NCBI RefSeq assembly: GCF_018320785.1
Contig: NC_054881.1
Span: forward strand, 29,032,947-29,096,946
Direction of reading: 5' to 3'
Length of the DNA: 64,000 nucleotides
Source: Cheilinus undulatus
Lineage: Eukaryota; Chordata; Actinopteri; Labriformes; Labridae
Part shown: in pieces, positions 27,401 through 38,539 of the stretch
Position numbering within the stretch: position 1 is the stretch's first letter
How the letters are laid out: the number at the start of each line of letters is the position of its first letter
Notes under the pieces: model-generated
Databases searched by the model: none
The model's input: only the letters and a program-made list of their open reading frames with translations
Told to the model about the DNA's origin: nothing
Position numbers and translations under genes: made by a program

Positions 27401-30400
27401 AGCAGCTGAAGGATTAAAGGAAAATATGATTTTTTCCTGCTGTCTGGTTTTGCTGCAAATACAACTCTTTGCTCTTCATTGATCTTTACATGGTGTCTGA
27501 GTGAAATGAGTTTACCTTTGATCATGCTGACATCATTAGCCCCATCCCCAATAGCCAGAGTAACAGCCTGCTTATATTTCTTGACCAGCTGAACCACCTG
27601 GGCCTTCTGCAGAGGAGTCACCCTGCAGCAAATCACTGTCTGACACATACAAGCTGTCCTAAGCAGCTCCAGGCGCAAGCTCTTCTCCAAAGCAAAGGCC
27701 TGAAGACAAAAATAAAGAGAAAGTGCTTACAGTTGCTGAAGTGATGTGTAAACTTCCCTTTACATTACTTAGGCCACTGACATTCAACAAGAATAAACAT
27801 TGTCCTTTCCTCACTGGGGATTATTGTTCATCATGGAGAGGAATGGTCCATCTTATGGTACTTGCACTTAATAAATTCTAAACGATTTACATTCAGCCAG
27901 TAAAATACCAATGTGTCTGTTTTGCGTGTACAGTAACATCATATCATATATAAAGTAATGTGCTTCTTGGATGGAAACAGACATCAATAAAATGTTAAGG
28001 ACTCCAGATTTTTGTGTATGCGGGTAATAGAGAAGAAAATATCTCTCAGTGACTCAGCAGCTCCTGGCATCAGTGCCTGAATAAGCCTTACCAGACTGTG
28101 CCCATTTATAATAAGGCCGTATTCTCCATCCACCATCTCATCGTGCACAGTCTCAGTCTTCTCAAGCCAGAACAGACCTGCACGAGACTTTATCACTGAC
28201 GGCTCATTTGCAGATTCACGACACATTTTTCTTCTTGCACTTCTAAAGAAAGAAACAGGAGTACATGAGAAGTTCATATGAGTTCTCCCTGTGTCTTATC
28301 TGCATTTTTGTTATTATATTAAAATATTATTTAAATATATTTTATTGTTATCATTAATTTTGTGTAAGATTTTTAGAATGACCAAATAAGTGACCAACTA
28401 CATACAGACCTACTTTAGCAACACTTTCATAGAATAAGTGAGACAAGTAGTTACCTTTTTATCATTGTATTTTATATCTAGCGATTTTTTTAAGATTTAT
28501 TTTTTGGCTTTTAGTGCCTTTAATGACAGGAGGACAGTGGATAGAATCAGAGGCAGGGATAAGAGAGTTGGGGAGAGATATGCAGGAAAGGGTCACAGGG
28601 TGGACGCCCTTGTACATGGGGGCGCGCCCTAAACCACAGGGCCATGTGCGCCCCATATCTAGCCATTCTTAGCATTAAATTATTCTAGGTAGATTAGTGT
28701 CTAGGTTGTGTTATGATTCTTTAAACAGCCGATGTTTCATGAGTTAGTTATTATTCTGTCTGCCTTACTGTAGCTCCTCTTTGACTCCTTCAGCTGTGTT
28801 TGCTGACACAATGAAAATATCCTTCATCCCCTCTCTTAGCATGTTGCAGGAGTAGCCAATATTCTCTGCCGTCTCTGTAGAAAACATTTATTTTTTTCAT
28901 ATATTAGTAAAATCCAGACCATTCATTCTCTGCTTTTACATGAACAGATTATTTAGCAACTCTCGGAGAGCTGGAGCCACAAATTTCTGACACACTGAGA
29001 TGAGTGAATCAGTAATAGTGCACATGAATATACTGTACATTAGGACAGATTTCACTATGTATTACTTCTTCAACAATTTCTAAAATAGGAAATTTAAACT
29101 AAAATAAGTAAGCAAGTTAGTGATACTAACCCTGTTTGTCTCCAGTCAACACCCAGATTTTTATGTCAGCTTTAGCAAGTTGCTCAATGGTCTGCGGCAC
29201 GCCGTCCTGTAGCTTATCTTCGACAGCTGTAGCTCCGAGAAGCTAAAATTCACAAAGCATAGATGAATGGTTCTAAGGGAAGTATTTATTCCACAAATGT
29301 GTCAAAGTATTAAGTATTAGTCAGTGGTCTAACCAGCAGATCTTTCTCTATCTCTTCATATAGCTCTTCAAGTTTCTCCTCTCGGCCTTCCAAAGCAGTG
29401 CTGGCCTCATGGTGGCGCTTTTGCCACTCCTCCGTAAAACTCTCATCCAAGTCTTTGTAGGCCAGAACAAGTGTACGGAGGCCTTCACCTGCATACCCCT
29501 GTTACAGTATGGCAGAGTAAGGCAGTTAACTACAAGAAAATGACCAGTTTCTTAATATACACATAATTTATTTTAATATGCACATCACAATCATCCAACC
29601 TAGACTTACATTGAGATGCCAGGTGGTTACTTCCTTCAGTGTGTTACAAGAGGGGTGTAGCCTTTCAAAGATGATGGTGTCTGCTCCTTTGCAGAAAAGA
29701 GTCAACTTCCCCTCAGGAGTTCTCACTGGAGATGATGATGGAGGTCATGAAGTGTAGCAAAGTCATGAAGTTTGACACATTTGTTTCTTTTACCATTAAT
29801 ATGTTCCTGGGAAGTCTAACATAAATAGTTGTGTTCTGAATTTCTGAAAAAGCATTTTGAAAGTAATAACAGAAAGGATACAAATGTATTTGTATTTAGA
29901 GGAACAGATCAAGCATCTTAAAAAGTGATCAAATATTAAGTAGGCTAATTTTAAAATCTACTCAGACTCAAAAAAAATATGTAGGCTGCATTTAATAAAA
30001 AGTATCCCAAAACCATTTACCGATCACTGACATTCTCTTGCGGACGTTATTGAAGTCAAGAACAGCCAGAAGTTCGTAGATCACTTGTTTACCCATCTCC
30101 CAGACTGTAATGGTCTCTGGTGTGCGTGAGCGGAACACAAAGCCAAAGTTTCTCGCTGCAGTCACCAGAGCGCCCTCATCAGGAGACTGAGCTTGATAGT
30201 TGAGCTCTCCTGAAACAAAGAGATGGCAGGAATGGTAAGAATGTCATGTAAAAGCTTCCACAGTGGGGTGCTTTGTAATGGGCTCCCATAAATTATGTGT
30301 CCAGAAATTGGTCAGTTTCAAATTATGAATATTGTGGCTTCAAAAAACACAAATTTCAAATTGAAGCTTCATCAGAAGTGTCTAAATAAGGCACATAGAA

Positions 30401-33400
30401 AGGAAAAAATATATAACAGTTTTAAAGATGATAAAACAATCTGATGACTGGAAATCATGCAAGGAATTTTATCATTACGCCTCTGCAGCACATTAATAAA
30501 GATCTCCATTAGCAGACACCCACCCTCCTCCTTTTCCTCAGGCATGACTGTGTGGCACAGAGCCAACAAGCGGAAGAAGGCATGAGCCTCCAGATTTCCC
30601 TCGCTCATCGTCTTTACCAGACTATGGTCATGAAAGGTAAACTTTGGATCAGCCAGCTGGTTCCATGAGAAGTCCACTTTCTCTGTCCTCTGCAGAGAAG
30701 AAAATGACAAACATATTATTCTATATTCTCAAAATTACACATGAAGTACAAAGACTCCTATCTCACCTCTGTAATTTCCACCCTTTGTCCAGAAAAGTCA
30801 TACAGCTCACCTGATTGAAATACAAAAGTCTGAATTAATCATTTACCCCTTTTTAATATGTCCAGTCATATCTTTGGTTTTAAAGTAAAAGGGGCTGCTA
30901 ACCATAAGCTTTTCCATTGATAGAGCACTTGTTAAAAGTCATGATGTTCTGCGTCAGGGTGCCTGTCTTGTCACTGAAGATGTATTTGATCTGGCCCAGC
31001 TCCTCGCTAAGTGTGGTGGTCCTTGCCTTGGCAGGAGTGTCATTCTTGGGGTAATACATCTTCCTGTCCCAGTCTATGTAAAAGCTATTCCCCAGGCGGA
31101 AGAGTTCCACACTAATCATGCAGGAAAAAAAAAAACTTATGACTCTAAGCTCAATAGAAAATTTCTTGTGCTTTTCTGTGCTAGACTGTACCTGATATAC
31201 AGTGACATTGGCACAAATGTGTTGAGGACGATAACATAGGACCAGAATATGCGGAAGATTACGAGGCTCACATCAACCCCTGGATCATGAGGAAGGAAAA
31301 CAGTGAACATTGATCCCTCCCTAGCCTCCCAGATCGCATTACTGATGGACATAATGCTGCACAGAGTCACCAGGAAGCCAAATATCTGACAATTAAAGAT
31401 ATGACACAACATTTTTTACATTTTGCATGAATAAAAAGGTAAATTCTGAAAATCTGCTGCATAATAAATATTTTATGCTAGAAATAAATGAGTAATCACG
31501 TTTGAATAAATGAAATAAGTTAATCAGAGTTTCATCAATGAATGCATTTGTGTAAATGGGCATAGAACTTACACACAACACCAGCACATTCATTAAGACA
31601 TCAAGACTCGTCCGCTTAAATATCGTCTTTCCACTGTTTTGCATCAACTTGGTGTCAGGACCTGGAAATGATTAACACCTTGTTCAAATACAGACAACCA
31701 CATATGTAGAGGCAGGATTTCCAAATCTGCAGGGAGTAAAGGCCTGTGCACACCAGGCAAATTTTTTCAAGTGTGTTTTTGGAGAGCATGTAATGGGATC
31801 AATGTAAGCTTCCAGGCCGTAGATTTTTTTTTTTTTTTTTTTTTTTTCAGTTTTGCTCTCAAGGAGCACACATCTGACCAATCAAAATGCTTGTTGTTAT
31901 CTATGAAAGTTTGTAGGCAGAGGGAGGAGTGATGGCAAATACCTAGTCTCCATGAGACTGCATGATGCTTATCCCCTTTTCATATTAATATTAGTAACCA
32001 GTGCCAGCCTCATGAAAACCAGGGGCACTAAGTGGGCCGCCTGACACATGTCCACGAACCAAATATGCTACTCACACAGCCGGAGCTGATCACAATGAAC
32101 TGGTCCAATAATACATTTAACAACAAAGTCTCCTCTGACCTCTGACATTCAGCTTATCATAGCTTTGGGTCAATCAGCTCCCTGAAAGTACTCCTCTGTC
32201 CAGTGAATAGTAATTGGACTTGAACTTATAGAGTGCTTTACTAGTCATCTGACCACTCAAAATGCTTTTACATACACTTTCCCAATCACACTTTTCACTC
32301 CACATTCACACACTGAAAGCAGTGTGCTATGGAGAATAGGCCATCAGTATTAGCTGAACCCATTCAAACATATCCATTTACACAACAGCGACAAAGTAGT
32401 GGGTTAAATGTCTTGCCCATGCAAGGATATACTGACATGTGACAGGGGCTGGAACCCACAACCTTCCTATTGTGACAAGGCCAACTCTATCTACTGAGCC
32501 CCTATCGCCCCTATAAGTCCTGCAGCACAATCCTGTGAGGCCCTAACCTTGTAGAGCAGATGGATACGCCCGTTTCGCCGAAGCACCACTTTTATCAGAA
32601 CTTGATGACATTTCTTCATTTAAAGAAGAAAAATAACAGCATTTAGTTGTTATTTGTTATCAAAAACAACAAAAGTCATGTACTGACATGTTTACAGTCG
32701 CCATAGTTCATGTTATGCAGTTCTATATGGAGTTTAATCCTTTGGTAGGGGCGCAGCTCAGTAGCAGCTACGTCACGTTTTGTTGCTCTGACTGGCCCGT
32801 AAAGATGTGACAGACAGAACATTCATACAATCACTCTCCGAGTTCTTTTTCAAAGCCTCTGCCCTTTCCCGGATGATGTCTATGAGTGGTTTTCCAGATG
32901 TATGTGTGAAACAAATCCATCTGGCGTGCCAGCTTAGTGAGGCCCCCTCTCGCAGCGAACCCTGTGCGTGCTCTTTAATATTATTAACATTATTTAATTT
33001 ACAGAATGAATAAAAAGCCCCCTCCTCCCTGCCAACTTATCTGAAGAGTGGGAGCAGCATGGACCATAAAGTAAAATAAAACAGCACAAACCTCCTGGCA
33101 GAATGGTTATGCACAGCCAGGAAGAAAGAGAGACAAAAATGAATCTATAAGTTTCTAAAACATAGCACAGAGTGAAAGCGGCTGAGTTTACCTCCATAGA
33201 TAACCAGTCCAAAGCACCACTCTGTGTTCCTTAGAGTGCATCCTCGGAGCAGCATCTTGTCGTTGTCCAAAGCATAAGTTTGATCATGGACAGTCAGAGT
33301 TCCTCTAAACTTGTCCAGTCGGTTGTTGGGAGGCTCACAACGCAATTCACCTAAAAGAGTCGGATGTTTGAGTTCACTAAAAATATGTACAGTGCTTAAC

Positions 33401-36400
33401 AAATTTATTAGACCACCTGTCATATTTTTCTCAAAGACCATCCAGCATCATGAAGTGCTTTAATGCAGACTCTTTCATTTTAAGTGAGCTCTCCACGTTT
33501 TACCATTTTGAACAGGAATGAGCAATTTCAAACTGAATTCACACAAATTTGAGCCGGCTCACTGGACTTCTCTGAGAAGTCAGAAATGAATCAAGCATGA
33601 CATTCAACCACTAAAACTCATTTTTCTGTTCAGGAATGCAAGTAAATAACTATAATTTGACATATTAATCAAGAAATAATGATGTGCTTAACAATTTTTC
33701 AGTTTTTTTGTAAATCAGTCAATTTGAAAATTCATGAATAACAATAATAATTATATTTTAGCATTTAAAAATATCATTTGGGTTAAAGAGCTTCTTCATA
33801 TTGGTGTATTAATCATTGAAGAAACATAAAAAATGATTTTGGTAATTACCAATGCTGTTAATTTAGGGCAGCTGTGGCATAAACCTTACTTTGGTTAGGG
33901 TTAGGATGGTCTAATAAATTTGTTAAGCACTGTACATTAATAGTGAAAGCAGGGAAAGTTAGGACCTGTGACTGTTGATTGTTTGGTTCTTTTTTCCTCT
34001 AAGCACAAATTCCTTTGTTGTTAATTGATATTTCTCTCAGCTTCTCACCTTTGAAGGCAGCCAGTGCTTCAGTAAAGTCCCCCATCTCTCCAGTGACAGT
34101 AAGGGCCTGCTTCACCTTCAGATTGGTTTCACTGTGGGAGATCAAGAGGACATGAGTATCATGCAGCCAACACCTTCAGCTATGCACAGGCTTGCAAATG
34201 AATAAATCACACTACAGCATGCACACTAACCCATCTAATTCAGCTGTGTCTACATAGACCAGATTGAGGGGCTCACTACTGGACAACAACAGAAGATCTG
34301 CCTATAAAAAAGCATCAATAACATCACAGAAAAATAAAAGTATTGAAAAAAAAAAAAAATCTGTACTATTACTAATTGCAAGTGCCACATGTACTCATTA
34401 AAATATATTATCACTGAAGGCAGTTATAGGCCATGAAATACAGCAATGCACATACAGTTTCAAAAATAAAACACTAGTAAATTTTATCCTTTAAATACAA
34501 CACTTACTGTGACAAACTGATTGTTCTCAAGTTTGATTATGTCTCCAACCTGAACATTTTTCCATTTATTTTCTTTAAGTCTGACAAAATCATAAACAGA
34601 CATCATATGAGATCACAACAAGAAAAACACTAACACAATCATGACAGCTAAACATAAAAAATGCTTTATATGTGCATAGTTTTATCATAGCTGAACAAAT
34701 GTGTAATATAAAATGTTTATCTTAAACTTACTCTCCATCGATTAGGACGCTCACAGTGCGGTTGTTCACTTGATTGTCACTTTTATGTCTGCTCTACCCA
34801 GATGATAGAGGAAGAAAAGAAAACAGTGCTTACCAAATCACACATCTGAAAATCTATTGTAAGTGATTTCATGTTAATTAATCATCAAAACAAGTAAGCG
34901 TCAGGCTCACAAATCTATGATTTTAATTTAGCTTACTATGTCATCGTTGGCGTCTTTTACAGCTGTGATAGAGAGGATTAAAACAAGAGGGACAGCAGTA
35001 CTGTACCAAGCGATGGAGGAGATTTGAGGAAAGAGCTGTCAAAGAAACAGTAAGTATCAATAGCTTTTGTCTACTGGATTAAAAAATTCCTTCTATGAAT
35101 AATATAGAATATAAAATCAGAATTCTGCTTCTTCTTGTGTACCTGAAGGATCATGAGGAAGAGAAAGTAGGCATTGGCGAGCCTCCTGAACTGCTCAAAG
35201 AGGTTAAGAGGCAGGAAGGTGACAATGTTGTACTTGGAGGTCTTGATGGCATTGTTCTGGAGTATATGGAGAAAAAAGAGAAAAGGTAAAAAAGTTTAAT
35301 GCATGACTAGGTTGACCATATTTCAATCCTCTAAATAGGGACACTTCAATGTTATTGCAAACCAACATGTATGAGATGAAGCTTAGATGAAGTTCAGTCA
35401 GGAAGACTATATTCTCCTCAGTGGTTCAGTGGTTCATTCCCAAGCCATTTCATGCACTCTTTCACTCCTGCTCTTCCATAGTCACTCGTCATAATCAGCT
35501 GTTCACATCAACTGGTCATGACTATCATAATCAGCTGTTCACATCAACTGGTCATGACTATCCCATAGCTCTGCTCCACTCCCTCATTGTTGACTCTCAT
35601 ATCCCTGCTGCCCCTTAAAATCTGGCTTTCTCCTCCACTAGTTTCTTCAAGACATGTCTGCAAGCAACCCTCTACCTTCCCAACACCACCTAGTCTACAA
35701 GACGACATAATTGGCCATCATCCTAGGTCTCCATTGTGTGGTTGGTCTTTTCACCCCATGGTCCTTAGATGACAGCTACAGACATCGTTTCTTCAACCCT
35801 CTTCTTCAAAGTTGATCAGCATTCATCTAATCAGCCTCAGTTTACCTCAGTTGAAACCACCACCAGTGACAGGACTCCATGGGGGGACAGATCTTGCTGC
35901 ACTCAGGGCAGACACCTTTCAATCATGCTATGACCTTGTGGAGTTCAAGCCCCAAAGAGACTCAGACACTAATTCTATTGAAGTAAGATAGATATTTCAC
36001 ATCTATATTATCACATCCACACAAAATAAACTTTTATCCTCAAATCAAATCTGATTAAACTCATGTTATTTGATTTATTTTGTTAGTGCACTTGTAGAAA
36101 GTGCCTCAGCAGATGAAATAGCATCTTCCAAGGTCAACTCAAACACCAGTAAACAGCGTAAAAGGGTTTTATTGGAGAGTCTGGTGACCTGCACTGTTCT
36201 TCAGGCCTATCAGCTTTTTAATAGTGCTGTTACTCGATTAAAAACATTCATCAAGTTAATCTCATCACTACTGTGATTAATCATGACTAATCACAGCATA
36301 TTTTTATAGTTAAAGTATATCTTTGTTTGTAGATTTGTAAAGGTTGTTAATGTAAACACAAACACATATTCACAACTATTTTTATTGTAGTTTCTCGTTA

Positions 36401-37132
36401 AAACTTAATTTTTTTTCCAGTTGGTGCTCTGAGACTGACACATGGACTGACAAATCAGGAGTGAGCTTTAATGTACACTATGTTGTGTTTTTTTTCTGGT
36501 GGTTAAATAGCAGCTGCCTTGGCATCGGAAATGACAGATATTAATACAGACTGATACAGAGAAAGTGATGCATTGAGGGTGCATGTTGCAATGTTGTATT
36601 TCCCTATTTATTGGCTAGAATTCTGTTGTTGACATATCACAGTTTCATTGATTTTTATTTTGGACACAGGAGCCTGAAAACAGGACTGTCAGGGGTAAAT
36701 CGGAACCAAAAATGACACTGTAAAAATCTCCACCTCATTCTGCTGTTGCCTACACAGACAAAGTGCAACTATACTTACAGCATAGTGGAAAGACAGGTTG
36801 AAGTGCCTGTCATTAGCTCGCAAGTGTCTCTCCTCCTCTGTGAAAAATAGACACAGCAAAAGAGCAATGGAGATAATTACCACAGCGTTTGGAGAAAAGT
36901 TTGAACAACTTTGCCACAGCATGTGTCATGTAATATAGTTCGTGCTTTGAGTAGTAACCCTGCATATTATGACGTAAGAATAAAAAAAAAAATCACTTGT
37001 GATATGTGAAGTGACTCAACAATATGTGAGGAATGCCTCATATCTCACCCTGTTTTGTCTGTTTCCCACACAGCTGTCCAAAACATGATGCTACCGACCT
37101 CATCTTTAGCTCAGTTTCTTCATATTTCACAC
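21499..37132 (-). CDS. ATP8B-class P4-ATPase flippase, copy A
   Basis: A phospholipid-transporting P4-ATPase of the ATP8B2/B4/B5-like group, moving lipid from the outer to the cytosolic leaflet, normally with a CDC50 partner. There are 27 coding exons: 37132-37049, 36837-36779, 35256-35143, 35035-34937, 34793-34732, 34580-34508, 34301-34231, 34131-34049, 33350-33192, 31661-31573, 31385-31192, 31111-30903, 30810-30767, 30689-30524, 30209-30021, 29725-29610, 29498-29334, 29242-29131, 28874-28769, 28242-28092, 27699-27516, 27405-27182, 25785-25702, 25576-25331, 24294-24156, 24053-23923, 21741-21499. Lengths sum in frame. DGET (exons 7/8), DKTGT (exon 12), KGAD (exon 16), TGD (exon 18) and GDGAND (exon 21) are present. 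The first exon may start at an in-frame ATG, 37101-37103, giving 1188 residues, or an upstream exon may exist. The membrane PISL motif reads PMSL. The tail ends [19 protein letters not shown] and so on, as in ATP8B proteins. Confidence 0.88.
22139..23755 (-). mobile_element. near-intact Tc1-like transposon (IR/DR type)
   Basis: A 1617 bp element flanked by TA on both sides (22137-22138 and 23756-23757). The outer 28 bases of the two terminal inverted repeats (starting CAGTTGAAACCAGAAG) are identical. A second, inner copy of the AGAAGTTTACATACA word occurs near 22335 and its inverse near 23545, the IR/DR layout of Sleeping Beauty-like elements. It lies in the last intron of flippase copy A and is absent from the matching intron of copy B (47421-48510). 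Confidence 0.95.
22356..23378 (-). CDS. Tc1-like transposase, intact DD34E frame
   Basis: An unbroken 340-residue frame from [15 protein letters not shown] to FKGNATKY, the full normal length for this family. The N-terminal third is the paired-like helix-turn-helix region ([19 protein letters not shown], then [15 protein letters not shown]). The catalytic Asp residues are in WSDETK and QMDNDPKHT and the Glu in [10 protein letters not shown], spaced as DD34E. The family's glycine-rich motif reads [11 protein letters not shown] rather than GGGSIMLWGCF, so activity is uncertain. The enzyme excises and inserts the element at TA sites. Confidence 0.93.
   Translation of the reverse strand: MGKSKETSQDIRKRIVDLHKSVSSLGAISRCLKVPRSSVQTIIRKYKHHGNVQPLYRSGRRRVLCPRDERALVRKVHLNPRTKAKDLVKMLAEAGKSVSLSTVKRVLYQHGQKGHSTRKKPLLQKKHKKARLQFANAHRDKDLNFWRHALWSDETKIELFGHNDHCSIWRKKGESCKPENTIPTVKHGGCSIMLWDCFASGGTGALHKIDGIMRKEHYVEILKQHLKTSARKLKLGRKWVFQMDNDPKHTAKLVTKWLKDNKVNVLEWPSKSPDLNPIENLWAELKRHVRARRPTNLAQLHQFCQEERAKIPANYCEKLVEAYPKHLTQVIQFKGNATKY
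24470..25220 (+). mobile_element. LINE reverse-transcriptase fragment
   Basis: A 5'-truncated non-LTR retrotransposon. [13 protein letters not shown] at about 24530-24565 is the catalytic palm motif; [13 protein letters not shown] and RELSRKAK-like words follow, then [17 protein letters not shown] at about 24914. These match the common fish RTE/Rex-like LINE from memory; the clade is inferred. Several stops and frame changes show it is dead. It lies in the intron between exons 24 and 25 of copy A; the copy B intron is only 206 bp. Confidence 0.75.
26262..26773. mobile_element. non-autonomous element with GGGTGTGACGAGA ends
   Basis: The left end GGGTGTGACGAGA and the inverse of the right end, GGGATGTGACGAGA, form terminal inverted repeats about 510 bases apart with no transposase between. 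This resembles hAT-type MITEs common in fish. It lies in the intron between exons 22 and 23 of copy A and is missing from copy B. Confidence 0.55.
27107..27128. repeat. (AC)n microsatellite
   Basis: Eleven AC units just 3' of exon 22 of flippase copy A. Confidence 0.9.
28478..28657 (-). mobile_element. tRNA-derived SINE
   Basis: On the minus strand it begins GGGGCGCACATGGCCCTGTG, an A-box-like tRNA head, and ends in AATTAAAGGCACTAAAAGCC-type sequence. This is a well-known fish repeat architecture. It sits in the intron between exons 19 and 20 of copy A. Confidence 0.65.
32215..32512 (-). mobile_element. tRNA-derived SINE, A and B boxes visible
   Basis: Reading the minus strand from 32512: GGGGCGATAGGGGCTCAGTA (A-box region), then about 35 bases later GGTTGTGGGTTCCAGCCCC (B-box region), followed by a body ending in the fish word GTGGTCAGATGACTAG. 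This fits a Pol III SINE. It lies in the intron between exons 9 and 10 of copy A. Confidence 0.65.
33390..33932. mobile_element. 543 bp Tc1/mariner-type MITE
   Basis: The ends CAGTGCTTAACAAATTTATT and its near-perfect inverse are flanked by TA on both sides (33388-33389 and 33933-33934). There is no coding capacity. It is in the intron between exons 8 and 9 of copy A; the matching copy B intron is only 140 bp, so insertion followed the duplication. Confidence 0.85.
35257..36778. other. expanded intron 2 of flippase copy A
   Basis: This intron is 1.5 kb against 114 bp in copy B (62401-62514). It carries the 36-base tandem duplication at 35490-35561, unassigned repeat-like sequence at 35600-35900, and a GATTAATCATGACTAATCAC-type palindromic repeat near 36230-36300. 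I see no exon in it. Confidence 0.5.
35490..35561. repeat. perfect 36-bp tandem duplication
   Basis: Two identical adjacent copies, 35490-35525 and 35526-35561, beginning CATAATCAGCTGTTCACATC. Confidence 0.95.
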
Positions 37133-37315
37133 CTACAGAAAGAGCATGTTGATACTATCAGGGGATATGAGGTGTGGCAATTAAATAGTGAAACTGCGCT
37201 TATGAGGATAAAACCACGTTGATCACAGTCACACGGAGTGGTAGGCTGGTTGGGTATTCACGCACAGCTGCTGTAAGTTCACAATAAGTGTCTTTAGTTC
37301 ACTGCTAACAAAGGA

Positions 37316-37355
37316 CTAATCATTTTCTGATGCTAAGGCATCAGAAAATGATTAG
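37316..37355. repeat. perfect 18-bp inverted repeat, 4-nt loop
   Basis: Arms 37316-37333 (CTAATCATTTTCTGATGC) and 37338-37355 are exact reverse complements around TAAG. It lies 184 bases upstream of the first recognised exon of flippase copy A and has no match in copy B. Confidence 0.9.
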
Positions 37356-37829
37356 CTTAAAAGTTGAGCAACACATTAACTTGAACATTTTGGTGAAATT
37401 GAACAAAATAGTAGCCTAATCTTTAACTGAGGTGTATGGGGAACATTGCGTGTCACGTGCACATGTTTAAAAGATTTTGTAAAGGCAGAAATAAAAACTT
37501 CTGAAACATTCAACAAATTGCGCATACCTTCTGAAATGATCAATAAATCAGTTTAAGAATGATAGAAACAGAAATGTTTTCTATTGATATAGAGACAGGT
37601 CAGCGAATTTTGCATGAAAATCTGAACATGACAAAAGTGTGCGCCTAAGTTGTCCCAAAACACCTTTCTCCTGGTCAAAAGGAAAAACCCAAGCAAATAT
37701 GTGGAGACATTTTGGAACACATTTAAGCAAACTATGTTTTTAGAAGGAGGTATTTTATTCTGTAAAATTATGATCTTCCACATACAATCCTGAAACAAAA
37801 CAGTAGTCAATGCATTTGACAACAGCATT

Positions 37830-38115
37830 CTCAGGAAGGATGAAGAAAGCACAACAAAGCAAGTCCAAATTCAAGGCCATGTTGAATATTTCTTTGACAT
37901 TAAGGGTATCATTTTGGAGGAGTGAGATCCAGAAGGGTCAACGAGTAATCTTAGACCATTACAATCAGGTTCTAGGTAAGAGAAAGACTGAAGAAAGAAA
38001 CCACAATTGTGGAAAAATGTTTTCATGCTTTATCCAGACAACTTGCCCAAAAACCAATCACAGTGCTTGATCACTCTCCCTATTCACCTAATCTACACTC
38101 TGACGAATTGCTGGA
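37830..38115 (+). mobile_element. mariner-like transposase fragment
   Basis: Short stretches in changing frames resemble mariner transposase: FFDIKGI at about 37890-37910, then EGQ-like and DHYNQVL words, then ITVLDHSPYSPNL near 38055-38090, matching the family's LEHPPYSPDLAP region. Frames are broken and no ends are seen. This is recognition by eye of a decayed DNA transposon. Confidence 0.55.
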
Positions 38116-38539
38116 AATTTCAACGGTAAGATCCCGTTATGTTTAAATACAGGACAACCCTGTATAATAGCGGTTTATACATTATTTTACTGTATTACTG
38201 CTTCAAGGAAAGAAAACAGTAATTTCTTGTATTTTTTGCATTGCATTTTGGGAACAAGAAGGTGAGAGCACATGCTTGGAAGGAGAGTGAAGTTAGAAAT
38301 CACATTGTTATCCAACTCCATGCTAACAATAAATTGGTTAATGCCTTACTGCTTTACTAGTTAGAATAGGCAAAAACCATCACTTATTAAGTTTGAGGTC
38401 ATTTGTAAGATTAGCATTAGCTAGAGTTTGACATGACGCATAAACACCGCAGGCACACAGTGAGTAAATTCTTTGTCAGCTAACATTAGCTTGATCTTTA
38501 ATAGTTGCTAAAAATTTAATTCAGATAATTCATTTCATG

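Larger units (their letters stand above)
18090..37132. repeat. segmental duplication unit A (ATP8B)
   Basis: About 19 kb that matches 45510-62844 in the same orientation. The match begins near the word CCTAAAATGCAC (18090 and 45510), covers the 3' flank of the flippase gene (for example the 18210-18460 and 45630-45830 segments), and then all 27 coding exons in order. Intronic insertions differ between units. The right edge is at or just past the first exon, beyond which the two copies diverge quickly. Confidence 0.85.
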
